DNA of 64,000 nt from the NCBI RefSeq assembly GCF_000469325.1, contig NZ_KI271584.1:147226-211225 (forward strand), read 5' to 3'. The first letter of the stretch is position 1. Every line of letters begins with the position of its first letter. This DNA comes from Schleiferilactobacillus shenzhenensis LY-73. Lineage in GTDB: Bacteria; Bacillota; Bacilli; Lactobacillales; Lactobacillaceae. A program made the translations under genes and the position numbers. The notes beneath the pieces are model-generated. The model made no database searches. It was not told where the DNA came from and saw only the letters and a program-made list of their open reading frames with translations. Of the stretch, positions 44,610 through 54,265 are shown one piece after another.

Positions 44610-47294
44610 ATGACAATTAAAGCCATTATCCGCATCAACGACACGACGGACTTTCTCTTTACGGCCCAGCCCCAGTTTTCATGGCAGCTGGTCGGCGGGG
44701 TGAACACACTATACCAAACAGACTATACGCTCGTTTTGGCGGCTGACCCGGAATGCCGTCAGGTACTGTGGCAGACCACGCGGCATACCAGTCAATCTCT
44801 GGCGATTCGTCTGCCGGCGGCGCAGCTTCAACCGGCCACACGGTATTATGCCCGGGTGCGGGTACAAACGAATCAGGGCAGCACTGATTGGTCTGCTCCG
44901 GTATCGTGGGCCGACCCGCGCACCGCGTGGCAGGCCGCGTGGATTCGACCGGAAGTGACGGCGGTGGGCGGGCCCAAGGGTCAGCGCCGGCCGTTCATCG
45001 CCCAAAAGACATTCACGCTTACGGAACCGCTGGCCGGACGAGCAATCCTGCGCCTTTCTGCCCTGGGTCTCTATCATGCCCAGCTCAATGGCCGTGATGT
45101 CGGGGCAGACTACTTCCGTCCGGGCTTCACCGACTATGACCAGCGCGTGCAGTACCAAAGTGGCGACGTGACGGATCTGCTGTGCCAAGGGACTAATGTC
45201 CTGACTATTGAGGTGACTGCGGGCTGGTATTCAGGCCTCTATGGCTGGTGGGGCGCGCGGGGGCTGTTCGGCGACACCAACGCCCTCATTGGGCAGCTCG
45301 AAATCAATGGCCGGGTGGTCGTGGCCACGGATGACAGCTGGACCGAGTGGGTGGGTCCGCGGCAATACGCGGACTTTTATAACGGCGAGGCATACGACGC
45401 CCGTGTTCAGAAGCAGCAGGTCGGACACATGCTGCTGTTCCCCCACAGCCGGGCGGTGCTAGTCCCGCAGGAGGGCCCCAGCGTCCGGGTGGTGGAAAAA
45501 ATCACGCCTCGGCGCCTATTCCGTGATCCCGCCGGCGACCTCGTGCTCGACTTGGGTCAGAACATCGCCGGCTGGGTGGCGTTCCGCAACCGTCACGTGG
45601 CTGCCCCGGGGGTCGTCACGCTGACCTACGGGGAGGTGCTGGACCAAGCGGGGAATTTCTTCCGGGAGAATCTGCGCGGTGCAGACGCTCAAGACACGTA
45701 CCGGCTCGCGCCGAATGACGGGCAGACGTATCAGCCGCGCTTCACGTACCATGGCTTCCGGTATGTCCGGCTGACAGGCTTCACGGACGCGGTGACCGCG
45801 GCGGACTTCACCGGTATCGCCATCAGCAGTCTGCACCGGCAAACGGGCACCTTCACGACCGATCAGCCGGCTGTTAACCAGCTCCAAAGCAATATTACCT
45901 GGAGTCAGCGGGGCAACTTCGTGGAGATTCCCACCGACTGCCCTCAGCGCGACGAGCGGGCGGGCTGGACTGCCGACGCGCAAGTCTTCATGCCGACGGC
46001 GAATTTCAATGCGGATACGCAATTCTTCATCCGCCGCTGGCTGCGGGACTTCCTCCCTAGTCAGCAGGCCCAGGACGGGGCGCTGCCGGTGGTCATCCCG
46101 GACATCCTCCGGGGCGGCTTCAACGGGACCAGCGGCGTGTGGGGCGACGCGGCCGTCTTGATCCCGTGGGCGTTGTACTGCACATACGGCGACTTGCAGA
46201 TCCTCCAGGAGCAGTACGCCAGCATGCGAGCCTGGGTGGATTATGTTCGCCGGCAGGGTACAGTGGCCGGTCTTTACGATACCGGCGCCCAGCTGGGCGA
46301 CTGGCTGGCCCTAGACACGCCCGCGGGCAGTTACCACGGCGCCACCGATCAGAACTTCGTGGCGACGGCGTTTTTCGCCTGGTCCACCGCCGTTGTGGCG
46401 CAGACCGCCAGACTGCTGGGCGATGTCCCGGCGGCTCAGGACTATACCCAGCTGGACGATACGATTAGAAAAGCGATTCAGCAGACGTACCTCAACGGCA
46501 TCGTCCCGAAAAAAGATACCCAGACCGCCAACGTCCTGCTCCTGCAGTGCGGCCTGGTTCCGGCGGCTGAGCGGCCCGCCGTTGCTCGGCACCTGGCCGA
46601 CTTGATTCGGGCTAACGGCCATCACCTGGACACCGGCTTTGCCGGTGCGCCGTATCTGTGCCCGGTCCTTTCTGCCAACGGCCAAACCGAAACCGCTTAT
46701 GACCTGCTGTTCCAAGATGATTACCCCTCCTGGCTGTACGAAGTGAAGCAGGGGGCGACGACCATGTGGGAGCACTGGGACGGCATCAAGCCGGACGGCA
46801 GCTTCTGGAGCAGCGATATGAATTCGTTCAACCATTATGCCTATGGGTCGATCGGCCAGTGGCTGTACGAGACGGTCGCCGGGATCCGCGCCCAGCGGCC
46901 GGGGTATCAATGGTCGGTCATCGCTCCGCAACCCGATCCCCAGCGGCGCCTGCACCACGTCCGGGCCAGCATTGCGACGGCTTTTGGCCTGCTCGGGTCT
47001 GAGTGGACATTATCCGCTGCGGGCACATTTTCGCTGACTGTGACCGTCCCGGCAAATACGACCGCGCAGGTGGTGTTACCGCAGGGCGCGGGCGAGGAAG
47101 AAATGGTCCAGGCCGCCACAGCCGGACAGGCGCAGTTCACTGATGGCACGCTGCATGGCCGGTCAGTCGATTCGTTCGGAGTGCCGTTCACTGAACCAGT
47201 GCCGGCGGATGCGGAGGCTTATGCGGTACCAGCCGGGGCATTGGGCTTTACGGTGGGATCTGGAACGTATACGTTTAGCTATCCCGTGCAATAG
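44610..47294 (+). CDS. Alpha-L-rhamnosidase (GH78)
   Basis: This enzyme releases terminal alpha-L-rhamnose from plant glycosides or polysaccharides. The 894-residue protein has the GH78 order. A beta-sandwich domain comes first (residues about 1-110), then the Bac_rhamnosid_N region (YHAQLNGRDVGADYFRPGFTDY) and a second sandwich. An alpha/alpha six-hairpin catalytic barrel follows near 420-780, with the acidic motif DCPQRDERAGWTADAQ, and then a C-terminal sandwich. There is no signal peptide, so it acts in the cytoplasm on imported substrate, although no sugar importer is adjacent. An AraC regulator diverges from it. Confidence 0.95.
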   Translation: MTIKAIIRINDTTDFLFTAQPQFSWQLVGGVNTLYQTDYTLVLAADPECRQVLWQTTRHTSQSLAIRLPAAQLQPATRYYARVRVQTNQGSTDWSAPVSWADPRTAWQAAWIRPEVTAVGGPKGQRRPFIAQKTFTLTEPLAGRAILRLSALGLYHAQLNGRDVGADYFRPGFTDYDQRVQYQSGDVTDLLCQGTNVLTIEVTAGWYSGLYGWWGARGLFGDTNALIGQLEINGRVVVATDDSWTEWVGPRQYADFYNGEAYDARVQKQQVGHMLLFPHSRAVLVPQEGPSVRVVEKITPRRLFRDPAGDLVLDLGQNIAGWVAFRNRHVAAPGVVTLTYGEVLDQAGNFFRENLRGADAQDTYRLAPNDGQTYQPRFTYHGFRYVRLTGFTDAVTAADFTGIAISSLHRQTGTFTTDQPAVNQLQSNITWSQRGNFVEIPTDCPQRDERAGWTADAQVFMPTANFNADTQFFIRRWLRDFLPSQQAQDGALPVVIPDILRGGFNGTSGVWGDAAVLIPWALYCTYGDLQILQEQYASMRAWVDYVRRQGTVAGLYDTGAQLGDWLALDTPAGSYHGATDQNFVATAFFAWSTAVVAQTARLLGDVPAAQDYTQLDDTIRKAIQQTYLNGIVPKKDTQTANVLLLQCGLVPAAERPAVARHLADLIRANGHHLDTGFAGAPYLCPVLSANGQTETAYDLLFQDDYPSWLYEVKQGATTMWEHWDGIKPDGSFWSSDMNSFNHYAYGSIGQWLYETVAGIRAQRPGYQWSVIAPQPDPQRRLHHVRASIATAFGLLGSEWTLSAAGTFSLTVTVPANTTAQVVLPQGAGEEEMVQAATAGQAQFTDGTLHGRSVDSFGVPFTEPVPADAEAYAVPAGALGFTVGSGTYTFSYPVQ

Positions 47295-47331
47295 TCAGAA
47301 AGCTGATTACAGACCGTTGGCATGGCGAGGG

Positions 47332-47628
47332 TTATCCTTTCTGGGGGTGAGAAATAACGAGAAATTTGCTGCCCTCTTTCACCGCCAGAGGCGAAAGGCG
47401 ATGGTCAGCGATAAAGGCGGCCACCCAGGCAGGGTTATATTTGCTGTAGTCGCGCAGCGCCCAGCCGATGGCTTTTTGAATGAAAAATTCGTCGGTAGCA
47501 ACGTCGTACACGATAGCTTGGGTCAGCAGGCAGGTATCCACACGGTCTTTCTGCAACAACTGCAAAGTGATCGCCACCCGGCGCATCCAGAAATCCGGGT
47601 GCTGGTAGAAGAAGCCCCGCTCACGGTC
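47332..47628 (-). pseudogene. Remnant of an AlkD-like DNA alkylation repair gene
   Basis: The frame encodes the C-terminal part of an AlkD-type HEAT-repeat glycosylase: HPDFWMRRVAITLQLL, then DEFFIQKAIGWALRDYSK, then a short tail. Full-length members have about 220 residues; here about 99 codons remain and an in-frame TAG at 47629 closes the frame upstream. The N-terminal half is not found nearby. The remnant sits between the rhamnosidase gene and the Wadjet-like operon, as expected at an insertion or deletion boundary. Confidence 0.75.
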
Positions 47629-47669
47629 CTAAGCTTCTATTTATCAGCTGCCGTCACCTGTTTTCTTAT

Positions 47670-47710
47670 GCCCGCTCATCGCGTTCAGCACCGTGATGGC
47701 GGGCTTTTTT
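47670..47710 (+). terminator. Terminator before the Wadjet-like operon
   Basis: GCCCGC plus CATC pairs with GATG plus GCGGGC, then TTTTTT. It ends transcription from the rhamnosidase side and isolates the defence operon. Confidence 0.85.
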
Positions 47711-47742
47711 GTTGCGTGATGATCAGGGATGGTTCTGGAAGG

Positions 47743-47771
47743 TTGGGCCTTGCTCGTGAATTGTTTATACT
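47743..47771 (+). promoter_or_regulatory. Predicted promoter of the jetABCD-like operon
   Basis: TTGGGC (47743-47748) is 17 bp from TATACT (47766-47771), 40 bp before the first start codon. No dyad operator is visible. Confidence 0.6.
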
Positions 47772-47810
47772 AGCTTTAGCAGTATTTCTGACAGAAAGGA
47801 GCTCCCGCCC

Positions 47811-49310
47811 ATGGCCATCACCCTCGACCCGCACCTGCGCAATCTTCTCCTGGCCAGCCAGCTGGGGCTCAATCCCAACCACCCGCTGGCCGGCTGGACC
47901 GCGCTCACGATTCTTTACCACGACGCCGGGACCAGCGGCGAACCGATCACCCTGGATTACCTGGCGCGGAAGTACAACAACGATTACTTGGACACCGCCG
48001 GCGACGAGCAGCCCATTTCGAATGATGTCTTGAAGAAAGTCCTCGCGGTCCTCGCCAATCAGGCCGGGCTCGTGGAGGTCAGCCCGCGCAAGGTGCGGTC
48101 ACTGATGACCAGCGGCCGCTATCACATTTCTCTCTCCTACGTCTACCGTATTACCAGCAGCGGTATCGAGTACCGGAAGATGATGCAGCGGGTCGTGGAT
48201 GCAGAAAGTACGATCACGGCGAATACGAACCGGATCGACGAGTACGTCGCGCTGGTGCGGACACTGAGCCAGCCGGTGCGGTCGGGGACGGATACCAAGT
48301 TGTATAACAACTTCCAGAATATGCTGACGGCGTACGACGATGTGATGAAGGGCATGCACAAGCTGGAAGACGACCTGGATGAACTGGCCAATGACATTGC
48401 CTTCAACCACGGCAGCCAGGCGGCCGCTCACCTGCAGGCAATGCTGCGGGAAAAAGCCATTCCCGCCTATAACAAGATGCTGGACGAGGGCGCTCGGATC
48501 CAGCACTTGGCCGGGGATGCCGCGTTCATCGACCAGGTCGCCCATTCCCAGCAGGGCAGCGACGACCTGGACGCTGCCCGGGCCACGGACCAGCAAGATG
48601 TTCTGGTGCTCCGCTTCCAGCGCACCCGGACTTACGTGGCGGCGCAGTTGGAGCGGCTGGCGTTGAGCATGAATCCCAGTACGTCGGCCATCGACAGCAG
48701 CTTGGATTCGATTTACCTAGTGTTCCAGACCATCCAGAATGTTATCGGCATGCTCAGCCGGGAGTTTGAGCACGCCCGCACTCAGACCATCGATATCAAG
48801 GCGCTGTCCCGCCGGTTGGATGATCTGCTGACGCATTATCAGACGGTCCAGATCCCCCAGGCGCTGCCTCCCCATTTGCCCCAGGACCGCACGGTAGAAG
48901 ACCCGGCCGATTTGCTGGATGCGACCACGATGGGACCGGTGCGGTATGCTGTCCAGCCCACCACCCGCAAGGTGGCGACGGCCGCCGACAATCCGCCCAT
49001 CGTCGATGATGCCCCGGACGAACGCCAGCAGCACCAAGCCATCGCTGAGTTTACCCACTTGGTCATGACGGACGCGACCCATGGCGCCGTGGCCCATGAC
49101 CTCACTTTCCGCACCGTGCAGGCTCGGGACGAGGTGGTCAAGCTGTACGCGGCGACTTACTACCCGGTCGTGACGGGGTTTGCGCCGTTTGGCCGGCCCA
49201 TCAGTCAAGCGGGCAAGATTTCCGCCAGCAGGCCGGTCCGCTTACACGTCGCCGGCGAAACGTATGTCGCCGAACTGCCCAGCGGCTTCACGTTTTCGTT
49301 TTCTGAGTAA
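47811..49310 (+). CDS. jetA: JetA-like kleisin subunit of a Wadjet-type SMC complex
   Basis: This 499-residue protein is the first gene of a coupled operon. The N-terminal 130 residues look like a winged-helix region similar in organisation to MukF/JetA (VLAVLANQAGLVEVSP, SYVYRITSSGIEYRKMMQ). A long helical middle follows (residues about 130-340, heptad-like), then a Pro- and Asp-rich linker and a compact C-terminal domain. It should bridge the SMC heads and bind the MukE-like protein encoded next. ATG 47811 follows GAAAGGAG. Identification rests mainly on gene order and architecture, as kleisins diverge fast. Closest in size to the type II JetA group, but subtype is uncertain. Confidence 0.78.
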   Translation: MAITLDPHLRNLLLASQLGLNPNHPLAGWTALTILYHDAGTSGEPITLDYLARKYNNDYLDTAGDEQPISNDVLKKVLAVLANQAGLVEVSPRKVRSLMTSGRYHISLSYVYRITSSGIEYRKMMQRVVDAESTITANTNRIDEYVALVRTLSQPVRSGTDTKLYNNFQNMLTAYDDVMKGMHKLEDDLDELANDIAFNHGSQAAAHLQAMLREKAIPAYNKMLDEGARIQHLAGDAAFIDQVAHSQQGSDDLDAARATDQQDVLVLRFQRTRTYVAAQLERLALSMNPSTSAIDSSLDSIYLVFQTIQNVIGMLSREFEHARTQTIDIKALSRRLDDLLTHYQTVQIPQALPPHLPQDRTVEDPADLLDATTMGPVRYAVQPTTRKVATAADNPPIVDDAPDERQQHQAIAEFTHLVMTDATHGAVAHDLTFRTVQARDEVVKLYAATYYPVVTGFAPFGRPISQAGKISASRPVRLHVAGETYVAELPSGFTFSFSE

Positions 49311-49335
49311 GGGAAGAAAGGAGGTCTGCACCGCG

Positions 49336-50340
49336 ATGGCGAAACTGACCGAGAACGACCGCTTCATCATCAATGCACTGTTCGACCGCAGTGTCTTCAC
49401 CAGTTCTTACCAGCCTGGCATTACCCGCGCCAACCGGGCGGCGATCACGTCTCTGCAGACGCCCTCCGGCCAGCAGCGAGTCATTAATTACTGCAAGACT
49501 TTGCTGGGCCTGGCGCCGGAGAATTTCCAGGAGAACCTGCTGCTGCTCGTGGGCACAGATTACTTGCGGCCAGTAGCCGTCCACGTTTTGCTAGCGACCC
49601 TGAAGGCGATCATTAACGCGCCGGAATTGCAGGCTGGGTCCGGCGATCGCGCAGTGGCCGCTCAGACTGTGGTGCGCCAAGTGCACAGTGTCGTGGCAGA
49701 AGTGGATGAGAAAGAAATCCGCCGCCTCATCACCCGCTTGTTTGTGGACCGGTTCGGCCTCTTCACGCCCGACCAATTAGCCAGTACGCCCACCGATACA
49801 CCGGCAGAAGTGGCCGAGTACTGGGAAGTCAGTCCGGACTTTAACGTCTTTGCCCAAAACGTGGTCAATTATTTGGACCATGCCCGGCGCAACGAGGCGT
49901 TGACGGCGGTTCAGCGCGTGAACCGGGTGCTGCTGACCCAGACCTTTCTCAGCCCAGCAAGCGATCCGGCGGTGTGGCCGCTGCTTGCGGCGAACAAGAC
50001 AGCCATTGCCGACCTCTGGGCCCAAAGCGGGCGGTTCAACCTGGAAGTGGGTAATGGGTACGCCCTGTTATTGGATACGCAGCACACTCCCAGCGTCGCC
50101 ATGCCTTACCTGGTCGCTCTGGCGGTGGCCCACGAATTGGGGACCGGCGTCCAGGACAGCGGGCTGACGCAAAAAATCAAAGCGGCAGCCCACCGGCTGT
50201 ATCCGACGAACGCTGTCCCGCCCAGTGTGGTCAAGCAAGCCTTGCGGGACACCGGGTTGATCGAATTCCGCGACGGCTATGCCGTACCGACACCACTGGT
50301 CGCTCGTTTCACTGTGCAGCAAGGAGAAGACAAATCATGA
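49336..50340 (+). CDS. jetB: JetB-like MukE-type subunit
   Basis: The 334-residue, largely helical protein probably has two winged-helix domains (TENDRFIINALFDRSVF at the start and VKQALRDTGLIEFRDGYAV at the end). At this position in Wadjet and MukBEF-like operons lies the KITE/MukE subunit that binds the kleisin. It is longer than type I JetB and nearer the roughly 375-residue type II form. ATG 49336 (MAKLTENDR) follows GGAGGT. The stop overlaps the jetC start by 4 bp (ATGA). Confidence 0.75.
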   Translation: MAKLTENDRFIINALFDRSVFTSSYQPGITRANRAAITSLQTPSGQQRVINYCKTLLGLAPENFQENLLLLVGTDYLRPVAVHVLLATLKAIINAPELQAGSGDRAVAAQTVVRQVHSVVAEVDEKEIRRLITRLFVDRFGLFTPDQLASTPTDTPAEVAEYWEVSPDFNVFAQNVVNYLDHARRNEALTAVQRVNRVLLTQTFLSPASDPAVWPLLAANKTAIADLWAQSGRFNLEVGNGYALLLDTQHTPSVAMPYLVALAVAHELGTGVQDSGLTQKIKAAAHRLYPTNAVPPSVVKQALRDTGLIEFRDGYAVPTPLVARFTVQQGEDKS

Positions 50341-53300
50341 CCCTGAATCCGCAACTCGTGCCGGTGAGCTATCACCTGCGCCACTTCAACAAGTACAAGA
50401 CGCTGGACCTGCCTGCCGCGGCCAACGGCAACATGACGCTCATCGGCGAGAACGCCGTGGGCAAGACAACGCTGGCCAACTGTTTCTTCCCCATGCTGGT
50501 GGACGGGTCCATCGCTACGCCATCGTTCAACCCGGCGAAGAGTACCGACAAGGTCTCCCAGAGTGCCACGGCCCGCAACAGTCAGCGGGACACGCGGACC
50601 TTCGACAGTATGCTGCTGGGCTGGGGGCCGGGGGCGCTGAAGGTGCGCACTGGCTACAGCTATGTCCTGTTCCGCTCGGTCAGGCGCCAGGTGATCCTCG
50701 GGTTGGGCGCTCGCCGGGTCAGCGGCGAGACCCGCCAGCATACGTGGTGGTTCGTTGTGATCAGTGAAGACGTGACGGGGGCCCCACTCACCGTCGTGAC
50801 CACCGATGATGCGGGTCAGTGCCTAGAGGAGAAAGCCTTCCAGGAAGCAAACGCCGCGCTGGGCGACCAGCTGCAGGTGTTCACCACCGCGGTGGCCTAC
50901 CGGGATTACGTGGCGACCCATATTTACGGCTTCAGCGACGGCAAGACGCTGGGTCTGCTGGCGAACGACTACCGGCTGTTGGCGTCGCCGACCCTGACTT
51001 CGGGCAACGAGAAGTTTTCTCCCATCAAGGGGGCGCTGAAGAACGCCCAAGAGGGGATCGATCCGATGGTCATCGCGGCGGTGGCGAACAGTCAGCGGGA
51101 CGTGAATCAGTACCATGGGCTGCTGCGGCGCATTGACGACGCTCAACGCCGCTTGCGGCGGATGAAGAACGCCATTTTCTTAGCCAATCTGAATTATCTG
51201 GAGGCCACCCAGCTGCGGCCATACAACCAGGCGTATACCGCGAATGAACAGGCGAAGGAAGAAAAGACCCAGGCCGAGCAAGAGAAACGGCAGTACGAAA
51301 CGCAGCTGACCACTTTGACTGCAGCGAAAAACGAGGCCAGTGGTGCAGTGAAAGAGCTCCAGCAGGCTAACGCGGACCAGGGGACTGTAATCGAACGACG
51401 GCGCCAGTATGCGGATCAAATCAAGGCCGCCCAAGACAACCTGAGCCGGTTACTCAAGATCCTCGCCGATATTCAGGCCGCCCAAGCCCAGGCGGCCGAC
51501 TTAGCGACCGCCATTACGGCGCAAGAGACACAGGCAGCGCAATTGATTGACACCGAACTGACGCCCCGGAAAGTCCAGCTCATGGCCCGGTCCAGCCGGC
51601 TGCCGGGCCTGGCCCGGGTGATGGAGCGGGGTGCGTGGGCCGATATTCGGGACGGCTTGGCCCGTTATCTGCGCCAGATGGTGGCGGCCAAGGCCGAATA
51701 CGATCATTATGATACCCTGCTCGACCACTTGAGCCGGGATGTGGCCATTACCCACACCATGCAGGACCAGATGGGCCAGTCGATCGACCGCCATGTCCAG
51801 GGCTTCGCCAGCGGCCGGGCGCGGGAAGATTTGCAGGCCGACAACCAGGCCATCCACGAGGGCGGGGCCAGCCAGATGAGCAGCGAGTTCGCCCCGTTGC
51901 GGGCCAAGCAAGCGGCACTGCTCACCCAGACGCCGGACCTCAAGGTGTTTCTGACCGAGGGCGCGCTGCTGCCGCAATTGCAGAAAATCAGCCAGCAGAT
52001 CACCCCGGCGGTGGTGCGGCTGACGAAGATCACCCGGGAGAAAGAGACGTTACAGCAGCGGCAGGATAAGCTGCAGGGTCAAATCGCTGCTTGGCAGCAG
52101 ACTCTGCCGGCCGACTTCGACGCGGCCGCCGAGCGCCAGCAAATCGAGGACCTGCAGGCGGCTCGAGCGGCCTTGGTGATCGACACCAGCCTGCCCCAGC
52201 GGCTGGCGGCGGCCCAGGAGAAAGAAGCCAAACTCAGGGATCAAATCCAGCAATTCACCTATGAACGGGACGTGCGCACCGGCCGGATCGAGTCCCGGCA
52301 AGCTGATATTAAACGCTATACCGCCCAGCTCAAGACGCTGGGCGCCGATATTATGAGCAAGGTGACGACGCTCGCCCCGTATTTTCCCGAGGACGTGACC
52401 TTACCCGATATTGAAGCGTTACAAGCTTACATCCGCAGCCGCCGCAGCGACATTCGCGGGCACAGTTACGCTGATTTGGGGGGCCAAATTGGCCGGGCCA
52501 TTCACCACCACGACGGCAACGGCGAGGACCGCAGTGCGGTGGACGTACTCTTTGCTGAGCGCGATCACCCGGACATTGCCAGTGCCATGCGCCAGCAGCG
52601 GTCCATCGCCCGGAACGGCCTGACCGTGGTGGCCTTTGATTTGAACGGCGCCTTGGCGATCCTCACTGCCGACCATGCGGCCGTCACGAAGGCCTTGAAC
52701 CAGAGCAAGACGGGCAACGCGGTGGCGCTGCACACCTATCTGGTGGCCGCGGTCCAGCGGATCAGTGCCCAGTACGCCGTGATCACGGAATATAACCAGA
52801 TCCTGGCCGCCGGTGCCGCCCACCAGCATATCAAGCTGAAGGTCGCCCTCAGTCCCGCCGAAGGGGTTAAGCCGGCCGTCATCGACGAAGCCTGCGACCC
52901 CGAGTTAGATCAGCGGCCGCACCTGGCCGGGCTGATCAACCAGCGGCTGAACCAGCTGGCGAACAATACCGAAGTGGCCGATGACGAGGCGGCTTTCTTA
53001 ACGGAGGCCAACCGCCTGCTGGATACCCGCCAATGGTCCGACTTCAACGTCTATATTCGCCGGCGGGACAGTGCTGCGGACGACTTCGAATTGGTGGACG
53101 ACAAGTTCGTGCAGTCCGGCGGGTCGGGGGCAGAAAAGGCCCAGGCGATGGTCCTGCCCCTGCTGCTGGTCCCGAAGATGGTGCTGCAGCGGGCCAAGGC
53201 GGCGGATGCGCCGCACTTGGTGATGTTCGACGAATTCGCTGATAAGCTAGACCCGGAGACGGCCAAGGCCTTCGCCAAGACCATCGTCAACTTCGGCTTC

Positions 53301-53465
53301 AGCTTCATCGCCACCATGCCCAGCGGCGGCCAAAATAAGCTGCTGGCCGACGGTGTGGACAATATTGTGTGGGAAGTGGTCGGGGCCCCTGAGCAGGGTG
53401 ACGGCCGGTTCCACCTCAATCGGGTGGAGAAGAATATGACGTGGGCAGCCGGCGCGACCGCATGA
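50337..53465 (+). CDS. jetC: JetC-like SMC ATPase
   Basis: The 1042-residue SMC-type ATPase has Walker A GENAVGKT at residues 37-44. A predicted coiled coil covers roughly 265-420 and 555-690. The ABC signature SGGSGAEKAQA is near residue 927 and Walker B VMFDEFADKLD near 962, with both acidic residues. It should form the motor that extrudes plasmid DNA and presents it for cleavage. It is shorter than most JetC or MukB proteins, which implies shorter arms. It overlaps jetB and jetD by 4 bp each. The N-terminus is not the usual MukB-type opening. Confidence 0.9.
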   Translation: MTLNPQLVPVSYHLRHFNKYKTLDLPAAANGNMTLIGENAVGKTTLANCFFPMLVDGSIATPSFNPAKSTDKVSQSATARNSQRDTRTFDSMLLGWGPGALKVRTGYSYVLFRSVRRQVILGLGARRVSGETRQHTWWFVVISEDVTGAPLTVVTTDDAGQCLEEKAFQEANAALGDQLQVFTTAVAYRDYVATHIYGFSDGKTLGLLANDYRLLASPTLTSGNEKFSPIKGALKNAQEGIDPMVIAAVANSQRDVNQYHGLLRRIDDAQRRLRRMKNAIFLANLNYLEATQLRPYNQAYTANEQAKEEKTQAEQEKRQYETQLTTLTAAKNEASGAVKELQQANADQGTVIERRRQYADQIKAAQDNLSRLLKILADIQAAQAQAADLATAITAQETQAAQLIDTELTPRKVQLMARSSRLPGLARVMERGAWADIRDGLARYLRQMVAAKAEYDHYDTLLDHLSRDVAITHTMQDQMGQSIDRHVQGFASGRAREDLQADNQAIHEGGASQMSSEFAPLRAKQAALLTQTPDLKVFLTEGALLPQLQKISQQITPAVVRLTKITREKETLQQRQDKLQGQIAAWQQTLPADFDAAAERQQIEDLQAARAALVIDTSLPQRLAAAQEKEAKLRDQIQQFTYERDVRTGRIESRQADIKRYTAQLKTLGADIMSKVTTLAPYFPEDVTLPDIEALQAYIRSRRSDIRGHSYADLGGQIGRAIHHHDGNGEDRSAVDVLFAERDHPDIASAMRQQRSIARNGLTVVAFDLNGALAILTADHAAVTKALNQSKTGNAVALHTYLVAAVQRISAQYAVITEYNQILAAGAAHQHIKLKVALSPAEGVKPAVIDEACDPELDQRPHLAGLINQRLNQLANNTEVADDEAAFLTEANRLLDTRQWSDFNVYIRRRDSAADDFELVDDKFVQSGGSGAEKAQAMVLPLLLVPKMVLQRAKAADAPHLVMFDEFADKLDPETAKAFAKTIVNFGFSFIATMPSGGQNKLLADGVDNIVWEVVGAPEQGDGRFHLNRVEKNMTWAAGATA

Positions 53466-54265
53466 GCCGCTACACCGATGCCTACGCTGCTGTCGGCCGC
53501 CATACCCCGCCGGCTAACGCTGCCGTACTGGACCCGCTTTTCGACCAGATTGCAGCCGGCCGCCAGCTGCCGCCCAGGGCCCAGCAAGCCGTCGCTCTGG
53601 GGTTGACCGCGCACGCGCTCAACGACCGCACCGCTGACCCGGCGCTGTTTGACTACTATCGCTGGGTCTTGACCCACTGCTTCCCGGCCGGCCAGCTGAA
53701 CGAACTGACCGCCCGGCTGATTGGGATGGCCTTCACCGCCGCTAACATTTTCCAGACCGACCTGCCCCAGCCGCTCACGCTGAATCCCTGGCAGGTTCCA
53801 GCCATGCTGGATTATCCGCTGGCGGCTGACCGCGCAGTGGTCATCGAGAATAACGGCGTCTTTGCGCTCTTACACCAAGACCATCCGGACTGGCCGCTGA
53901 TCCTCCAGTCGGGCAACGACTTCAATGCGACCTATGTACAGCTAATTCAGCGCCTGGAGGGGCGCGGTATGCAGTATGCGTACTTGGGCGATATCGACAG
54001 CGCCGGCATCCGCATGGCTGATACCTTCGCCGGCCTCCTGCAGCGGACTAGCGCGGCGGCAGTCGCTGCTCTCCAGACTCCCGCCGACGTCACCCGCTGG
54101 CTGACATTTTACGGCCGCCAGGATTCCCGGCGGACGAAGCCGCTGACGGTCCGGTACCCGGTTTTCCGAGAAGAAATGACGGCCATTGCGACGTTTGGCA
54201 AGTTTGTGGAACAAGAGCAGCTGATGGGGGAGTATGAAGCAAGGATTGGGCGGTGGCTCACATGA
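53462..54265 (+). CDS. jetD: JetD-like TOPRIM nuclease subunit
   Basis: The 267-residue protein has a C-terminal TOPRIM domain of the DUF2399/JetD kind. The catalytic Glu is in VVIENNGVFALL (residue 129) and the DxD pair is in LGDIDSAGIR (residues 177 and 179). In Wadjet this subunit nicks or cuts the extruded plasmid and is related to topoisomerase VI A. The first 115 residues are a short helical arm region; type I and II JetD proteins of 385 residues or more have a longer one. It overlaps jetC and the SAP-domain gene by ATGA, so stoichiometry is coupled. Confidence 0.85.
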   Translation: MSRYTDAYAAVGRHTPPANAAVLDPLFDQIAAGRQLPPRAQQAVALGLTAHALNDRTADPALFDYYRWVLTHCFPAGQLNELTARLIGMAFTAANIFQTDLPQPLTLNPWQVPAMLDYPLAADRAVVIENNGVFALLHQDHPDWPLILQSGNDFNATYVQLIQRLEGRGMQYAYLGDIDSAGIRMADTFAGLLQRTSAAAVAALQTPADVTRWLTFYGRQDSRRTKPLTVRYPVFREEMTAIATFGKFVEQEQLMGEYEARIGRWLT

